The notes under the pieces were generated by a model that saw only the letters and a program-made list of their open reading frames with translations, had not been told where the DNA came from and did not search any database. From NCBI RefSeq assembly GCF_949628215.1, contig NC_134286.1, positions 2,294,001 through 2,358,000 on the forward strand: a stretch of 64,000 nucleotides of DNA, written 5' to 3'. Source of the stretch: Phalacrocorax aristotelis (taxonomy: Eukaryota > Chordata > Aves > Suliformes > Phalacrocoracidae). Each line of letters opens with the position of its first letter. Position 1 is the first letter of the stretch. Positions 1-13,000 of the stretch are shown piece by piece. A program made the position numbers and the translations under genes.

Positions 1-3000
1 GCCATGGAGGCTGGCGCCGAAGGAGGGGCGAGCCCGACGGAGCTGTGAATCATCCGGCATCACCCTGCGGTCTGCGGCACAGCCCAGATCCTGCAAGCCC
101 CGAAAACTCACTGCACGCAAAGTGGGAACCAGGACACGCTGGTGGGGAGATCACTCTCCCATGCGGTTCTAAGGGTAGCAGCTGCCCTCTAGAGGGAGCG
201 GGACCTGGGCTAATTCAGATTTCTTATGAAAATGCAGAAAACGGGCTTCCTCCTAGGGCAAGGGATGGCCGAGGCAACGCGGGGCTGTGATGGGCAGCGT
301 GTCCCCTCTCCCCCTTCTCTACCGCCCACCTCGCAGGGAGAGGACCTGCACGGAAAGCTTGCAGCCTCCTTGTTTGCAAGAACTCTTCTAAATCTGTGTA
401 TCAAAAAATGCATCTTAAGGATGTTATTAAGAATAGCAACGTTATGTTCACTAGGCATTGTGAATTGTGAATCACCCTGCTGAAGGATTTCTTTCCAGCA
501 CATGTAACTCTATGGTTTTGTCTAGTTTTCTATTATTCAGCCCATGTGGGCTTTTACCACTTCCCTCGGGAGTCTCCACCGAAGCCTAATAGTCCACATT
601 GTTAGAAAACGTTTCCTGATATTCAGCTGCTTCTTCCTTCTATTCATGCACAGCAGAATTGCAGGCTCTTGCCTGGTTGCGCCTTCAATTGTTTCAGGTG
701 CACCAGGCTTCTTTCAAACTCTGATTTTTGGCCATCAGAACACAGGCTATATTCACCGGCTTCTCATGTCCTTTGGGTTTGTTTTGTTGAAACTTAATAA
801 TCCCTCGGCTGCCGTGCTCCGAGATGCTGTCCCTGCTACTGCATGGGGAAGTCAGCCAGCGCTGGCTATTGGTCTCGGCTTGCTTCGTTAACTGCTCTGC
901 AGCGGCTCTTCCTGACATCGTAGCTCTTCATCCTTCCCAGTTTATTTAGTGAAACTCGGTTTCTTCCATTAAAACGCCAGCGCTTACTGGTGCTGTGTTA
1001 TAGTCTGACTACAGCCGCCCCACAGCCTCAGCCCAGGGAAGCCGTGCTGCATGAGATACGGGTACGGTACCCCCTGCTGATGCCGACAGCCACTGCAGGT
1101 CCAGCCACACCAGTCAAACAGGGCCATCCCTGCTGAAAACACCAGTCTCCACCATGCCCGGAAAGGGAGCCATTGGTTGGCTACCACTGGGATTCAGAAA
1201 AAGAATAAACCAACTCTATTCCACCTGCTTTTCGTTAAAACCTGCTCTGCCTCCCACCATGGGAAGATAAAGGCAGCCTTTTCAGCTTCCCCTTGGACAC
1301 GTTCAAACATCGTCCTGCACCACGACAGGAGCAACACCGCTTAGCTCTGAGATCAGGCTCCTCTTCAGCTGGCGCTGGCGGTGGCTTGCACAGGCAGCCC
1401 AGCAGCTTCGCTGGAAAACACCTGCTCCATTTTCCAGGGGATAAGATTTCGGCATAACTGGTGCCTCCTGTCAAAACAATGGTATACGTTACTGCCTGTT
1501 TATTAAAGCGGGGACTCTGAAGCATGCCGGGACTGAAAAACAGGCCCTTTGAACGGGGTAAAAAGAATCAAGGACCCCAGGTCCCACACCAAATTAGGAC
1601 AGAGCGAGTTTCTGAACTCCTTCTGGAGGAAAGAATAATCAGGTATTTCTTTCTTGCCTGAAGTAACTCCTGGATGCAGTTTCTGAAGAGAGACATTATG
1701 GGCTAGATTTGGTCATGCGAAATTAGAAATTGCTCCATATTATGGGGAAGATGACTAATGAGTGGGGAGTCTGTAAAATGAATCCCTTCTCTGTTGACAA
1801 GAAAAAAATCAAAGCCTCTGAAACTACTGAGACACGCTTGGAAGAGCCCGGTTAAATTACTGCAAAACATGGAAAGCAAAGGGAGAGGCGTGCCTCGAGG
1901 CACGGAGAGGACAGTGTCCAAAAGACTGACATTATTCTAGTTTATTGATGAGGCTACGTAGCAAAGAAAAGCAGAGGTTTAGGGAAAAAAATGCATGGTT
2001 TGGAGGGATACTGAGGTTCAGGTACTTGGTGCCACCAGAGGTTTCTATTTGCCTGACCTAGCAAACAGTTTCTATTTGCCTGACCTAGCAAACAGTACGA
2101 ACCTTTGTCTTACTTTTTACACCATGAAATACATTTCAGCAGCTCATAATCTAATGCCTTTGCTTCGAGTTGAGCGCACTTAATAAAGGCAGGCCCTCAG
2201 CACTCATGAAAATGCAGACAGTTGCTACTGGATGGGTCTAAAAATCCGAGAAACAAATCACAGGTTAATCGGTTAATCCGATCCTCAGCCGGGTGGCGCG
2301 TATGCGTGTTCTAGCAGGCGGTGCTCGCTAGAAAACTGTCAAGGCTGAGAGCAGCGGGGACTTTCTGGACACTCAGTCACTCTGCTGGCATGAGCAACAT
2401 TTTCCCTCGCCCCCAAAAATCTTTGATTTGAATAAACATTTGAAGAACAAATATCCTGTCATTTATTAGCAAAATGTCCTCTTGGATTGGAAAGCAATGG
2501 AACTTTAAGTGCTGGTAAATAAACAACCCAGGGTTTTCAAATGAAGCCTTCTTAAAATTACAAGGATACGGATTCAAATGGGCACTTGCCTTTCTTTTTT
2601 TTAAATCATCTTTCTGCAGCATTTAGAATTATTAAAAAAGGCCCTTCTAAATGCAGATTTTTTCAAAAACCAAACAGGATGAGGCTTTGCATTTCCATTT
2701 GATTCCAAAGTGATTTTTTTATGGCTTTGTTATAAAACCCTTCAAAAAGAATTTCAAATGGAAGCACTGACAAACCATTAAGCATTAGTAAACACTGCAG
2801 CATTAGCGAGCTCCTGATGGGTTCTGCTACATCTGCTCAGGAATTTTCCCTCAAAATCTTTTCCAGCAGAGACTGTGGTTTTTGTAAAGTCACACTTTTT
2901 TTTTTTCTTTCTTCCCAGGAAAATACCAGTATTACTAAATTTTCCTTCAGCTTTCCTGGGAACATCTAAACGGAATATCCCATTGTAACAGAATTGAACC

Positions 3001-6000
3001 TGTTGGCTTAATCCTCCAAATGTTTTCTTTGAGGTCGCCCCAACATTAACCCTCCACCGGAGCTGCTGTTAACGTGGGAGCTCTAGTCCTAAAGCCGGCG
3101 CCTTAAAAGCGAGAGGCCTTAGGAAGCTGTGCACCCCACGGCATGGGCGAATCATGCAGGACATCATACGGACGCATTGCAGGCAGCCAAAGTGCCTAAA
3201 CACAACCCAGTTTGTAAGCTCAAAGAGGAGGTGTTTTGGCAACATGGGTTACCCACTTCCCCAGGCAGGGTCCCTAAACGGCTCTGGTGCCGTGACGCCA
3301 CTCCTGGATGGTCCTGGTTGGCCACTGCAGCTTCTCAGCAGCTTGTTCACAGGCTCTCCCCTATGGAGGGAGGGCTCCACGGGGCCTCAGAGCATCCCAT
3401 ACGCGCTGCCGCACCAGGGCGAACTAAAGCCGTGCAATGTTTTGCCACCAAATGACAAATTAAGGCTGCTGTTGCAGGAAAGCAAAGGAAGGAAACGAGC
3501 CTTGCCAATGAATAGACGGGGGAAAGGGAAAAGCTAATGCCTCTGTCATATATATTCTAGTGGCCTTTAAAGCACAATTTTGATTTGGTTTCTGCTCTTT
3601 GCCTCCTTTTGAGTGCTCCTAAGTGCCCTGAAGTAGGAACCTTGGCACAATGAAGCATCGATTGACTGAAAATAGTCAGTGTGTTTGACAGCAGAAGAAT
3701 TAAGCGTTAATCATCCGGAAATGCAATGTGCTAGTCTTCTGGGTAAAATTTTTTCTTAAATTCAGCTATTGCTGCCTGATTGAAATCAGGGGAAATTTCA
3801 TATGCCGGTCTAAGAGCCACGAGACCACTGACACCGCAGACGACCAAAACCATAAGAGAAGTATCATATCAGTAGGGTTTCTATGCACAAGCAGAAAATC
3901 TGAGTACTGCAAACAGGGGGTAAAACTTCTGCTTAACCATGCTGTGCCTTCTCAGCAGCCATGGTTTCCAATAAGATAACAGCCCGGTTTCCCTTGTTTT
4001 CCAAAATAACTAGAGATTATTGATGTACTGCCAATGTTTTAAGAAGGAGAGCTCACTAAATCCCACCCTGTTCCAAGCCTAAGATGAACACCATGGGATC
4101 AGGGTGGGGACAGCAAACGAGTTGTGCCGAGAGGAGAGATGAAGAGCTGAGGAGTCTATTCATTGTTTTTCCATTTTAAAGAAAACACTTGCCTGTAACT
4201 GTAACCAAGAAGAGAGGCAGCCACCTCCCCTTTTCATGTTTGGCAAATAAACCTCTGTTAAGGGCACTTTGTTGGAAATGTTTGTACTTTATTTATTTAA
4301 AAAATTATAGAGTACATTGATAGCACAGCATTTGGCCTATTTAGACTGGTGTGGAGAAGGTAAAGGCATATACGTAATGCTTTGTGAGATGTGTCTTGGA
4401 GGGGAGCAGGAATATATTGTTCCGGGGACATTTTCTCTCTTGTTAATACCAAAACCTTTCTGTGTTTCATAAGGGAAAATTTTGGGATTCTTTTTTAATG
4501 TTCTCTAGAGGCTGGAGAGTAGCATCATGGATCACAATAGAGGTTCTACTTCTCCAGCTTCTAGTTTTGGCTACAGCCAGCAGAAAAAGATGCTCCTTTT
4601 TAAAGAAAAAGCCCCAAAGTAACAGGTGACTGACTAACCTGCTCACTAGAGATGCTTTTGAATTCAGCGGCAACCATGGATGGAGATGAAGTTGGACCCA
4701 CTACGACGGTTTGGAAGGATGGACTCCATAAAAGGCAAAAATACCATCCCCAGTCTCCTGTTAGGTTAGAGGTAACATTATAAGGAGTTCCTGAGAGCCC
4801 TCGGAGTTCACAACAGCTGAAGACTTTTGTTAGGAGTATTTAATTAAAGCAATAACTCTGGAGAGAAAGCAAACATCCCAGATAGGTACAGCTGCCTGCT
4901 TAAACTCCAACAGCACCAAAGCTGGCACAATTGCCACGTTCTGGCTAAACACTGTAGGAAGTACAGACATTTTGTTTTCTTTTAAGGTTTATGCTGTATT
5001 TAATCTTCAAGGAGCAATAAGTCTCCTTTCTAACGGGCTTGCCCAGCGCCTGGTAGTTTTGAAGGCTGCGACACAAAATGTTAATCTGCAAAGGGTTTCA
5101 GCGTGCTGGTTCTAATCTGTATCAGTGCATCCAGCTTCAAACCATCCAAACCACACTTCTTTCCCTAAAAAAGGCGATTTCAAATGCAGACGTGTTGTTT
5201 AATGGGTCCCCGCTGAGAGCACTCGCATAAGAATGGGCCCGAGGGGTGTGAAAAGCAGTTGCATTATACCCAGCGGTCAGGATTTCCATGCAGCCTGCCT
5301 GAAAATGCCCACAAGCCACGGAGGGGCAAAGCTGGTTTCTGTGTGCGAGTTTACTGGCGATCCTGGTGGGTTTTGCATCTTGCGCCTTCTGCCAACCCCC
5401 ATTCTCAACCCCACGTTCGTACCCGAGTGACGGCGATGGCCGATGTCTTTGGCCACCCCTTCGCAACTTACCTAGACTGTCTGTCACCTTTACCCACTAA
5501 AAAAGGGAAAATGGACCTTTGACCGCCAGGAGCAGGAAACATCTGCACCTTCACCATTTTCAGTCCCAATCCACGCTCGGGTTTGTGTATGTTTTATTAA
5601 ACCGTGAGCCCTCAGAGGATGAGGCTTTGCAGACTGGAGTTAGGCTGTTACATGAGATATTCAGGAAGTTATTTGCATCGACTGGATAAAAGCCTGTGGC
5701 AGCTGGGCGTGCTGCAGAAGCGAGTCAGAGACCACTGCATCAGCCACCAGCCCAAGGAATAACATTAGTTCCAGCTTCACAATGAGTTGTTTACTGGCCT
5801 TGGCTGCCTGTGGGAACGGCCAAGAAGAGCAGAGGAAAAGGAGAGACAAACACAATGCGAGCGAGACACGTTAGGCGGGAGGCTGGGCTTTAAAAGCAGG
5901 CTCAGGATTTCAAGCCTATGGAACTGGAGAGGGCTGAAAAAGAAATAAAAGGGCACCGGCTGCTCCCACGGCATAAACAGGCTGAGGCAAGTAAGTCGTC

Positions 6001-6419
6001 TGCTGCATTACTCCTGCTGCCAGAAGATCCTCTTCCCTAGCTGAAGGGCTGATATTAAAGGTAAGAGATAAAAATAAAAAGCTTTTAGCTAGTGGCTCTG
6101 CTGGAAGGCAGATTCACTGAAAGGCAGCAGCAGCAGCAGGGTGAGCTACACAGGCAAAAGCAGCCGCGCCTCCCTGGAGTATTTTTAATTACCTCCCATA
6201 ACATTTGAAAGCCTACAGGTTTTCCAGCAGGAACTGCTGAAAGGCTTTCAGAGCAAGCTGCTGGGACAAGGGTCCAGACCGTTCCAGTCAGCTCCTTTGA
6301 GAAGATTTAAAACAAAACAAACCAAACCCCGAGCTAAAAAAACAACCCCTTTGTAAATCTGTTTAGAAAGATATTTTATTTTTATGGCCAGCTTTGCTTT
6401 GCAGCTTTCCTAGACTTAC
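1..6419. other. Non-coding flank upstream of LPAR4 CpG island
   Basis: No reading frame here looks like a conserved protein. The open frames are short, overlap on both strands and show no recognisable domain. The first 50 bases are CpG-rich and contain a short ATG frame that stops after 15 codons. They might be the edge of a feature outside the window, but this cannot be shown. The rest is AT-rich, unique-looking sequence with scattered T-runs (around 2897) and a 27-bp tandem duplication listed separately. No CR1, LTR or tRNA signature was seen. Confidence 0.6.
2042..2095. repeat. Perfect 27-bp tandem duplication
   Basis: Two identical 27-bp units lie head to tail at 2042-2068 and 2069-2095, each starting TTTCTATTTGCC and ending AGCAAACAG. 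The copies show no mismatch, so the duplication is probably recent or kept identical by slippage. The unit length is a multiple of three, so a short open frame through it stays open, but that frame has no coding support. Confidence 0.95.
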
Positions 6420-7075
6420 CCAGTGCTCTCCCGATTGCCGGCTCCCCCCTCTCGCATTTTTTAATTGGAAGGAAAAACAATTACAGCCGGGCAAAGGAAA
6501 GTCCGAGATTTAAACAGCTTTCTGCCCCCGGCTCATCACCAGCCCCGGCGCGGAGGCGCGGGCACGCTCCCGCGGGCTGTGTCCGCCGGCGCAGGAAATC
6601 CGCGCTGCCCGTTGGAGGACCGTCCTTCGGCTGCCGCTTGTGCGCTGGGCGACGCGCTGGCAGGGAACACAGCCCCGCGAGAGGGACCCAGCGGAGACCC
6701 GGGCGCGGGGCGGGCTCTGCTCTAATACTACACCCCTGCCCAATGGGAAGCGTTTCCTACCGAGACCCCCAAGGGTTCCCCCTGCCCAGACATTGGGCCC
6801 ATTCTTGTGTCCCGTTTCCCAAGACGTGATGGCTGCAGCGTTCAGCGGTTTGGTTTCCTCGCCGAACAAAGGGAGGCAGGCAACTGCCCGTCGCTTTAGG
6901 TTTTAAAGATGAACGGGTAAACTTCTAGAAAGTCGAGCGCGCAGATCTTCCGCGTGGGACTAACTCGGCTCGCGTTGCACGCACCCAAGGAGGGTAGATG
7001 TGGGCTGTCAGGGAGAAAGCGGGCTAAAATCTGCTGAGCCGTGGGCATGATCTCAGCCCCGGCTGCTCTGCCGCG
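6420..7075. promoter_or_regulatory. CpG island, candidate LPAR4 promoter
   Basis: This is the most GC- and CpG-rich stretch in the left 55 kb, set in AT-rich surroundings. It holds dense CG dinucleotides at about 6545-6720, a CCAAT box near 6739, an inverted CCAAT near 6793, and CG-rich sequence on to 7075. No convincing TATA box was seen, as is usual for CpG-island promoters. It lies about 10.7 kb upstream of the LPAR4 coding exon and ends at a strong splice donor, so it is inferred to be the promoter and first-exon region of LPAR4. It could instead serve an unseen non-coding RNA or a divergent minus-strand transcript. Confidence 0.55.
6840..7075 (+). other. LPAR4: Candidate non-coding first exon of LPAR4
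   Basis: The right edge of the CpG island carries a good 5' splice site, GCG|GTAAGT, with the GT at 7076-7077. The only well-formed downstream partner recognised near a gene is the acceptor at 17625. LPAR4 orthologues have non-coding 5' exons spliced to a single coding exon, so this arrangement is expected. The exon's left edge is only a guess from the CCAAT boxes at 6739 and 6793. No transcript evidence is available here. Confidence 0.35.
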
Positions 7076-10000
7076 GTAAGTTTCTATTTCCTTACTTTCT
7101 AACTCTGCAGAAAAGCATCCAGGTTTAATGTCAGCTCTGAAAAGAATAAAAGGATCTTAGTGTTTTCTGAAATCTGACGGCTCAGACAAATCGATGGGAT
7201 AAAACCAGCCGGGGACGGGCTGGAGCTGTACGTTTCAATGGAGATTAACAATGTTTTTTCTATACAGGCAGATCTCATTCCTCTTACTTGAGCTATGCTA
7301 TGGTTGGGATGGGAGAGGCAAATGTTTCTGTTTAAAGTGAGAGAGATGATCTCCGAGGTTTCGGAGAGTAATTGCTATGTGAGCTACTCCTCCAAACTGT
7401 TGCAGTGGACATCGTTATAACTCACATCGTAATTCTCACTGTGTCACTGCGGATGACGTGTTAAGGACTTTTCTATCGCTGTTGTTTGTTTCAGATTTGT
7501 GAAAAATATCCCTCACTTAGGGCTTCTGTTTTTGTACTTAAAGTCAGTACCATAAAGGCACTTTAATATAAGCTTAAGGAAGGGTTGTATATAAACGTGG
7601 CATAAACGTAGACTTCCAGCTTACAGTGAGGCATGCTTTCAGCTTCATGTAATGCGAGATCTAGTTCCTACAAACGATATTAAAAATTAGGAAATGAGTT
7701 ATATATTTTGTACTGTAAAACTTCAGATTTTTATTTATCACTTTGGCTTTCATTTATGGCTAAAATCTAGTCCTTTTAAGCTCAGTGGCAAAATTCCATG
7801 AGGAAATTCAGATACAGCTTTAAGCAGATAGAAAAACTGGTGTCAGAAGTAAAACGAATGATGAACAACATACTTAATCTAAAGATGCAGCGGTTTGGAG
7901 GAAATAGGACGTAATGCAATATTAGCCCACTGCAGAAGAATTTGCAAGAAAAGTTTGAGGTTTTTTACTGATACTCCTTAATCTTTGTTTGAGAGGAGAC
8001 AATTGTCTGTCTTTGTATTGCTCCCCTACATGCACAGAACAGTAAATCCCAGAGGATGGGAAGTGCAAAGTTCACAGGTCTGTGATAAGGATGTTCCCCC
8101 CCTTGTAGCACTTTTCCTTCTTCTTTCCCTTACTAGCATTCTGGAAGCCAAAATAAAACAGGCAGGAAACTAAACTTGCTACTTCAGGGGGTTCAAAGCC
8201 TCTGAATTTTAAAAGAAAGTCCTGAAAAACATGGGAGGGAGGAAGGGAGGGGGAGGCTGAGTGTACATTTCACTCTAATCCTTTGAGACTAAAAATGAGA
8301 CTCCTCCTTAGCTGGGGTTAGGTCAATTAATAAAATTCAGTGTCTTTCAAACTCTGGAGTTTGGGGCTCAGCTCGTACACAGACAGACAAACAGAACTAG
8401 TGCCTGAACACAACCACCCGTTCACTTCCATTCAGAGTACTGTAATGAGACAAAAAACCTGAAAACCTGCGCCTCCCACTTTTCTGAGAAGCAGCAATTG
8501 AAATGTTCGCTGTGCCAGAGAGAGGATGCCCTCCCAGCTGTAAGATGGTTGCCCTTCTCCAGCCTGTGACCTCATGGCTGGAGCACAAAAGCAGGAATTA
8601 AGGCAATTTTGCCCAAACCTTGAGCCAGATCCTGGGGAAAGGGTGCACTGTAGGAGGGTACGTTACCGCTGGAGCAGAGGGTGAGAGAAGATGCTCCCTG
8701 GGGAGAGCAGTACATGGCAAAATGATTTGGGACTCGGTTGCCGTGGCACTGCCTTGGCGCTTACAGCGGGGCTGCTCGCAGCCATCCGTATTTATGCCAG
8801 TGTTTGTGACGCATCTGTGCAGGCTGCAGCTAACTCTGGCTGAAGCATACTTGAGTGTTGGGGCTGTGTTTACCGATGGCTGAGTCTTGCTGGCCAGGCA
8901 TACACAGATGACAGGGTGGTCCCAGCCTGAGGGCTCTTGCAGTGCTCCAGGATCACAAATGAGATGCTGGTGAGCCGTCCTGTCCGCAGGCTGGAGGGAG
9001 TGAGGATGGCTCCTGGAGCACACATCCCGCCTCAGTAGGTCTTTCCAGGTCAAGCGTGCGTGCAGAGACTCACTCTGCTCCTTCACACATTGCTCCTCCT
9101 CCGTAAATAAGGATCCAATTTAGTCTCAGGGAAGGGATCCACCACCTTTCACAAAAGGCAAATTCTCTCCTTGAAAAGAGGAGCTCTTTATTGAGAACAG
9201 ACAGTGGCTCTGCAAGACTTCTTCCAATGCACCATCTTCTCAGTCCAGTCCCATTAAAGGGGGGAAAGTCACACTTTAAGTCTTGCACTGCTTTGGAGCC
9301 AAACTAGCCTTAGCTGACCCCAGCGGAGGGAAGTTTTCTGTATTATTTGTAACGGTTTAGTTTGGTTTTGTAGAAAAAGGAAAGTCTCTTTATCTTGGCA
9401 AGTGAAATTGAGGGCGATTCATCAGTCCCTAGGCACCAAGACAAAGGTGCATGCTAGCAAGAGAGTGATTGCTTTCTCTGTACATAACATGATCTCATAA
9501 TATTTCGAGTCTTTATTATGCCTGTAAATAGACAGCCCCAACAGAAGCTCTTATTTTCATCTAGCAATATTCCCATTATAATTTCTTGAACCTGCAGATA
9601 ACGCACCGTCTTGTGCCCCAGCATGCATTTGCTTTGACATGACAAATGGAAACGACCCCATTTAGCAGTAAAAGCAGCATCCCTCATACAATGCCAACAT
9701 GTCGTTTCCTTTCTCTCATCTCATTATTAGAAATCTGATTTCAAAGCAACTTCACTACAGAAACATCACTGGGTGGCTGAGATTTGATATTTTTGCAAGG
9801 CAAAGTAATCATTAGTGCAAATTTGCCCTCTGTATTTCTTACTGAAAAATAGAGTAGCTATGTGCTGTGCTTCCTCACACATCCTTTAATTATACACCGC
9901 TGAATACTTCTCAAGACCTTAATGTTTTTCCCGCGAGGGAGATGACGTGAAAACCCCAGTCATGCCTCCAAATCAGCAAACATTTCTTGCTGAGAAAGGT

Positions 10001-13000
10001 GCACCAAGGAGATCGGGGGGTTGGAGGCTCCATCCCACTGAAGGCCAGCAGCTCTGGGAGGGGACCACGGATCTCCAGAGCTCAGAGGCCAGACCGCTGG
10101 AGCAAACGAAACTAAGGCTGACGACACCCACCCAGTCCACACTGCTGTCAGAAGAGAGTTCTCAAACCTTCCCCTTTTCCCCCAGAATAAAGCAATTTGA
10201 GAGAACAAAGCCCTTATTTACCAAATCCTTCCAGTAAATAAATGCAGGGTACAGATCCTTCAAGGTGCTGAGCACCAGAGCAGAGCACGGATTGCCTTCC
10301 ATGCTGCTGGAGGTCTGCGCTCAGCACCCGCAAAGAAACCAGCCGTGCCTCCTTGCACCCAGTTTAGCTTGCAAGAGCTGAAATAGGCGTTTGTGCTGTG
10401 ATGCTGGTGGCCGGATGGAAGCTTGTTGATGTTAATGTAGGCAAGGGGAAAAAAATAGCCTATAATTTTGGGGTAAACAGAGGTGAAAGTTCAGCTCTCC
10501 TGCTTCAGCAAAGGGACTGCAGAGGAGCCAGCCCAGAGCCACAGCCCTGGGTGAGAGCGGTCAGATGAGGCTCGGGTGAAAGGAGGGCTTCACGTGGCTG
10601 CAGGCACCTCACGAGGAGCCGAGTAAAGGCAACAAGGAGCCAAAAAGTCAAGCAATCACCAAGGAACCACTGGAAATTGCATCAGAGAAAGCAAAGAAGG
10701 GAACCTTTTGGGCAGGACGCTGACTGGAAAGCATTCTGGAACCGTAAGCAAATAAACCGAGTCCTGTTGTTGGATTCCCCAGTGGTTCAAGGAAACAGGA
10801 CTCTTATTTTTTAGATTTTTTTTTTTTTTCTTAACCACACTTTGTAAATAAACAGGGCTACATCAAAGACACAGCTACCTCCATCACCAACTTCTACTCC
10901 TGAGAGAAAACAACCTGTAGATCTTCAAGTGTTGGGTCAGAGTAACTCTGCTTTTCATCAGTTCATCAGGTTTTTTCTTTGCATCTGAATCTTCTCTTAT
11001 CGGGATCTCTACTGAATCTAGCAATGCTACTATAAAGCAATCTCCCCTTAGTGAGAGACTAAGCATTCCTACAGTCCTCCATCATCAGATGGAGGTTCCT
11101 TTGCAAGCAAAAAAGTCCCTTTTACAAGAGTAAAAGAATACAAACTTTGCCGGGAAGTTTGGGGTAAATTCCGTCATTTCTGGGCCGTGGGCCAGACCCT
11201 CTGAAGGCAGTAGTGGGTGGGGAAGGCCGAAGCGCATCAAGGGTTAAAGGGGTGATGTAAATGGAGAGAGACATTCTCAGTGAAAACAAAAAGAGAGTCA
11301 TGCCCTGAGGATCAGTGTCTGAATATGGGGTAAGTCAGTCCACCATTCTCTTCAGAAGGAAACATTTTAATTAGCTCAATACAAAACAGATACAGCACAG
11401 AGAAGTCACCATGAGCAGGAAATGCTTTGTAAGTCTCAAAGGACAGTTAGGAGACAACGGCAGGGCTGACCAATTAAAAAAAAAAAAGGAAAGAAAAAAA
11501 AAGGAGAGTGCGTTTAGAGTTAGGTCCGATAGGCTCAGGTTTCCACTTCCCCACTCCGTCTTGGAGAAGAATTACATTGGGGTCCTGCTGCAATTCGTTC
11601 GCTGACTTCCAGGGAACAGAAAGTAGCTGTTGAACTTGGAGGCTCTGTGAGGTTCCTGGAGAGCCAAAGCCATCCCAGGCAGGGAGGGAAGGAGTGACCA
11701 GCACGCTCCCACCTAATCCCAGCAGGTCCCAGGGACCGCTCATGGTGGCTGAGCAAAGGGAAAAACCCCACAGGCTCCTGCATTTGTTTTTCTTCTATCC
11801 AAGAAGATTTGTAAAGCAGACAGTGAAACCCAATTCACTGAAACCATCACGAAGTAACTCACGATTTCACCTTCCCGCAGGTGAGGGCCAGGGCAAATGC
11901 TGGGGAATGAAGGTACTGATGGCATTGAAGATCCTTCCACAATAAGTGTCAAAGCCATGAATAAGAGCCTTCCTGCCTGTCTTTTATGCTAATCGTCAGA
12001 AAATTTCCCCCTTTTGCCCAGCACACCAGCTAGGCATTCACTCTGATAAAACACAGGGAAGAATGGCTCTTTGAAGCTACAGAAACCTTTGCTAGACTTC
12101 AAAGTCACACTTCTGTCTACTTCTTTCCTACTGTTCTCAAATACATCACTTAGGATTAGTAAATGAAAGAGATTAAAGCATTTCTACTTTCCATTGCTTC
12201 ATATAGTCAATAGTGCTTTGTTTATAGGCAGCTGCTTTGTTTCCCACTGTCTAATCTCACCCTTTCTCCTGCTCCTACCACACCAGGGAAGAAACATAGG
12301 CGAAGGAGACTCTGAAACTGCAAAAAGCTCTGGGGAGGATGGAGAACTCACAGCAACTCAGCAAGCTGGTCGGTTTAAAAGCCAAGCCCAAACTTGGTAT
12401 CCCACCATCTCCCACCCCCAGCCGTTTCCCAGCAGCAGCAGCTGGGCCCAGCAGCCACCTGCTGTCGCAGATACAGCTTTCTGTAAGCCCTCGCTGCTGG
12501 CCCTGGGAAAATGGAGCCAGCATCGCCGTGCAACCCCGTTACTGCCCCATCATCCTCAAAAAGGGAAAAGCCAGCTACCAGATTCCCCCCAAACCAGAGG
12601 TTTGTTCTCATAACTGCTTTCAGTTAATGCTCTCAAAGTCCTTGGCAACCAAAAAGAACTTCTACTGAAAAGGGAAAGTAAGCGGAGATCCCGTTGCAGG
12701 GCACTGCAAGAGCGGCAAGGCAGTAGAGAACTTGGTGGTGAGACGGTTTTTGTTGCATTTTCCATTGCTGCTTCGCTTTCTTTGAATTCACATTTTGTGG
12801 TTTTCAAGTGAACGTGTGTAAGCCTTTAGAAATGATAGTTTGGTGGTGTTACAATTCCTCACTAGCACTGCCATAGAAACGTCAGAAATCTTTTCAGGTG
12901 GAAAAAGTTTCTTGTTTATCTATTAATTTCGTATTCAAACAGTTGTAGTGTATCTCACCTTACCTGCAGTATTTAGTCTGGAAGAATCCTATAGCCTTAT

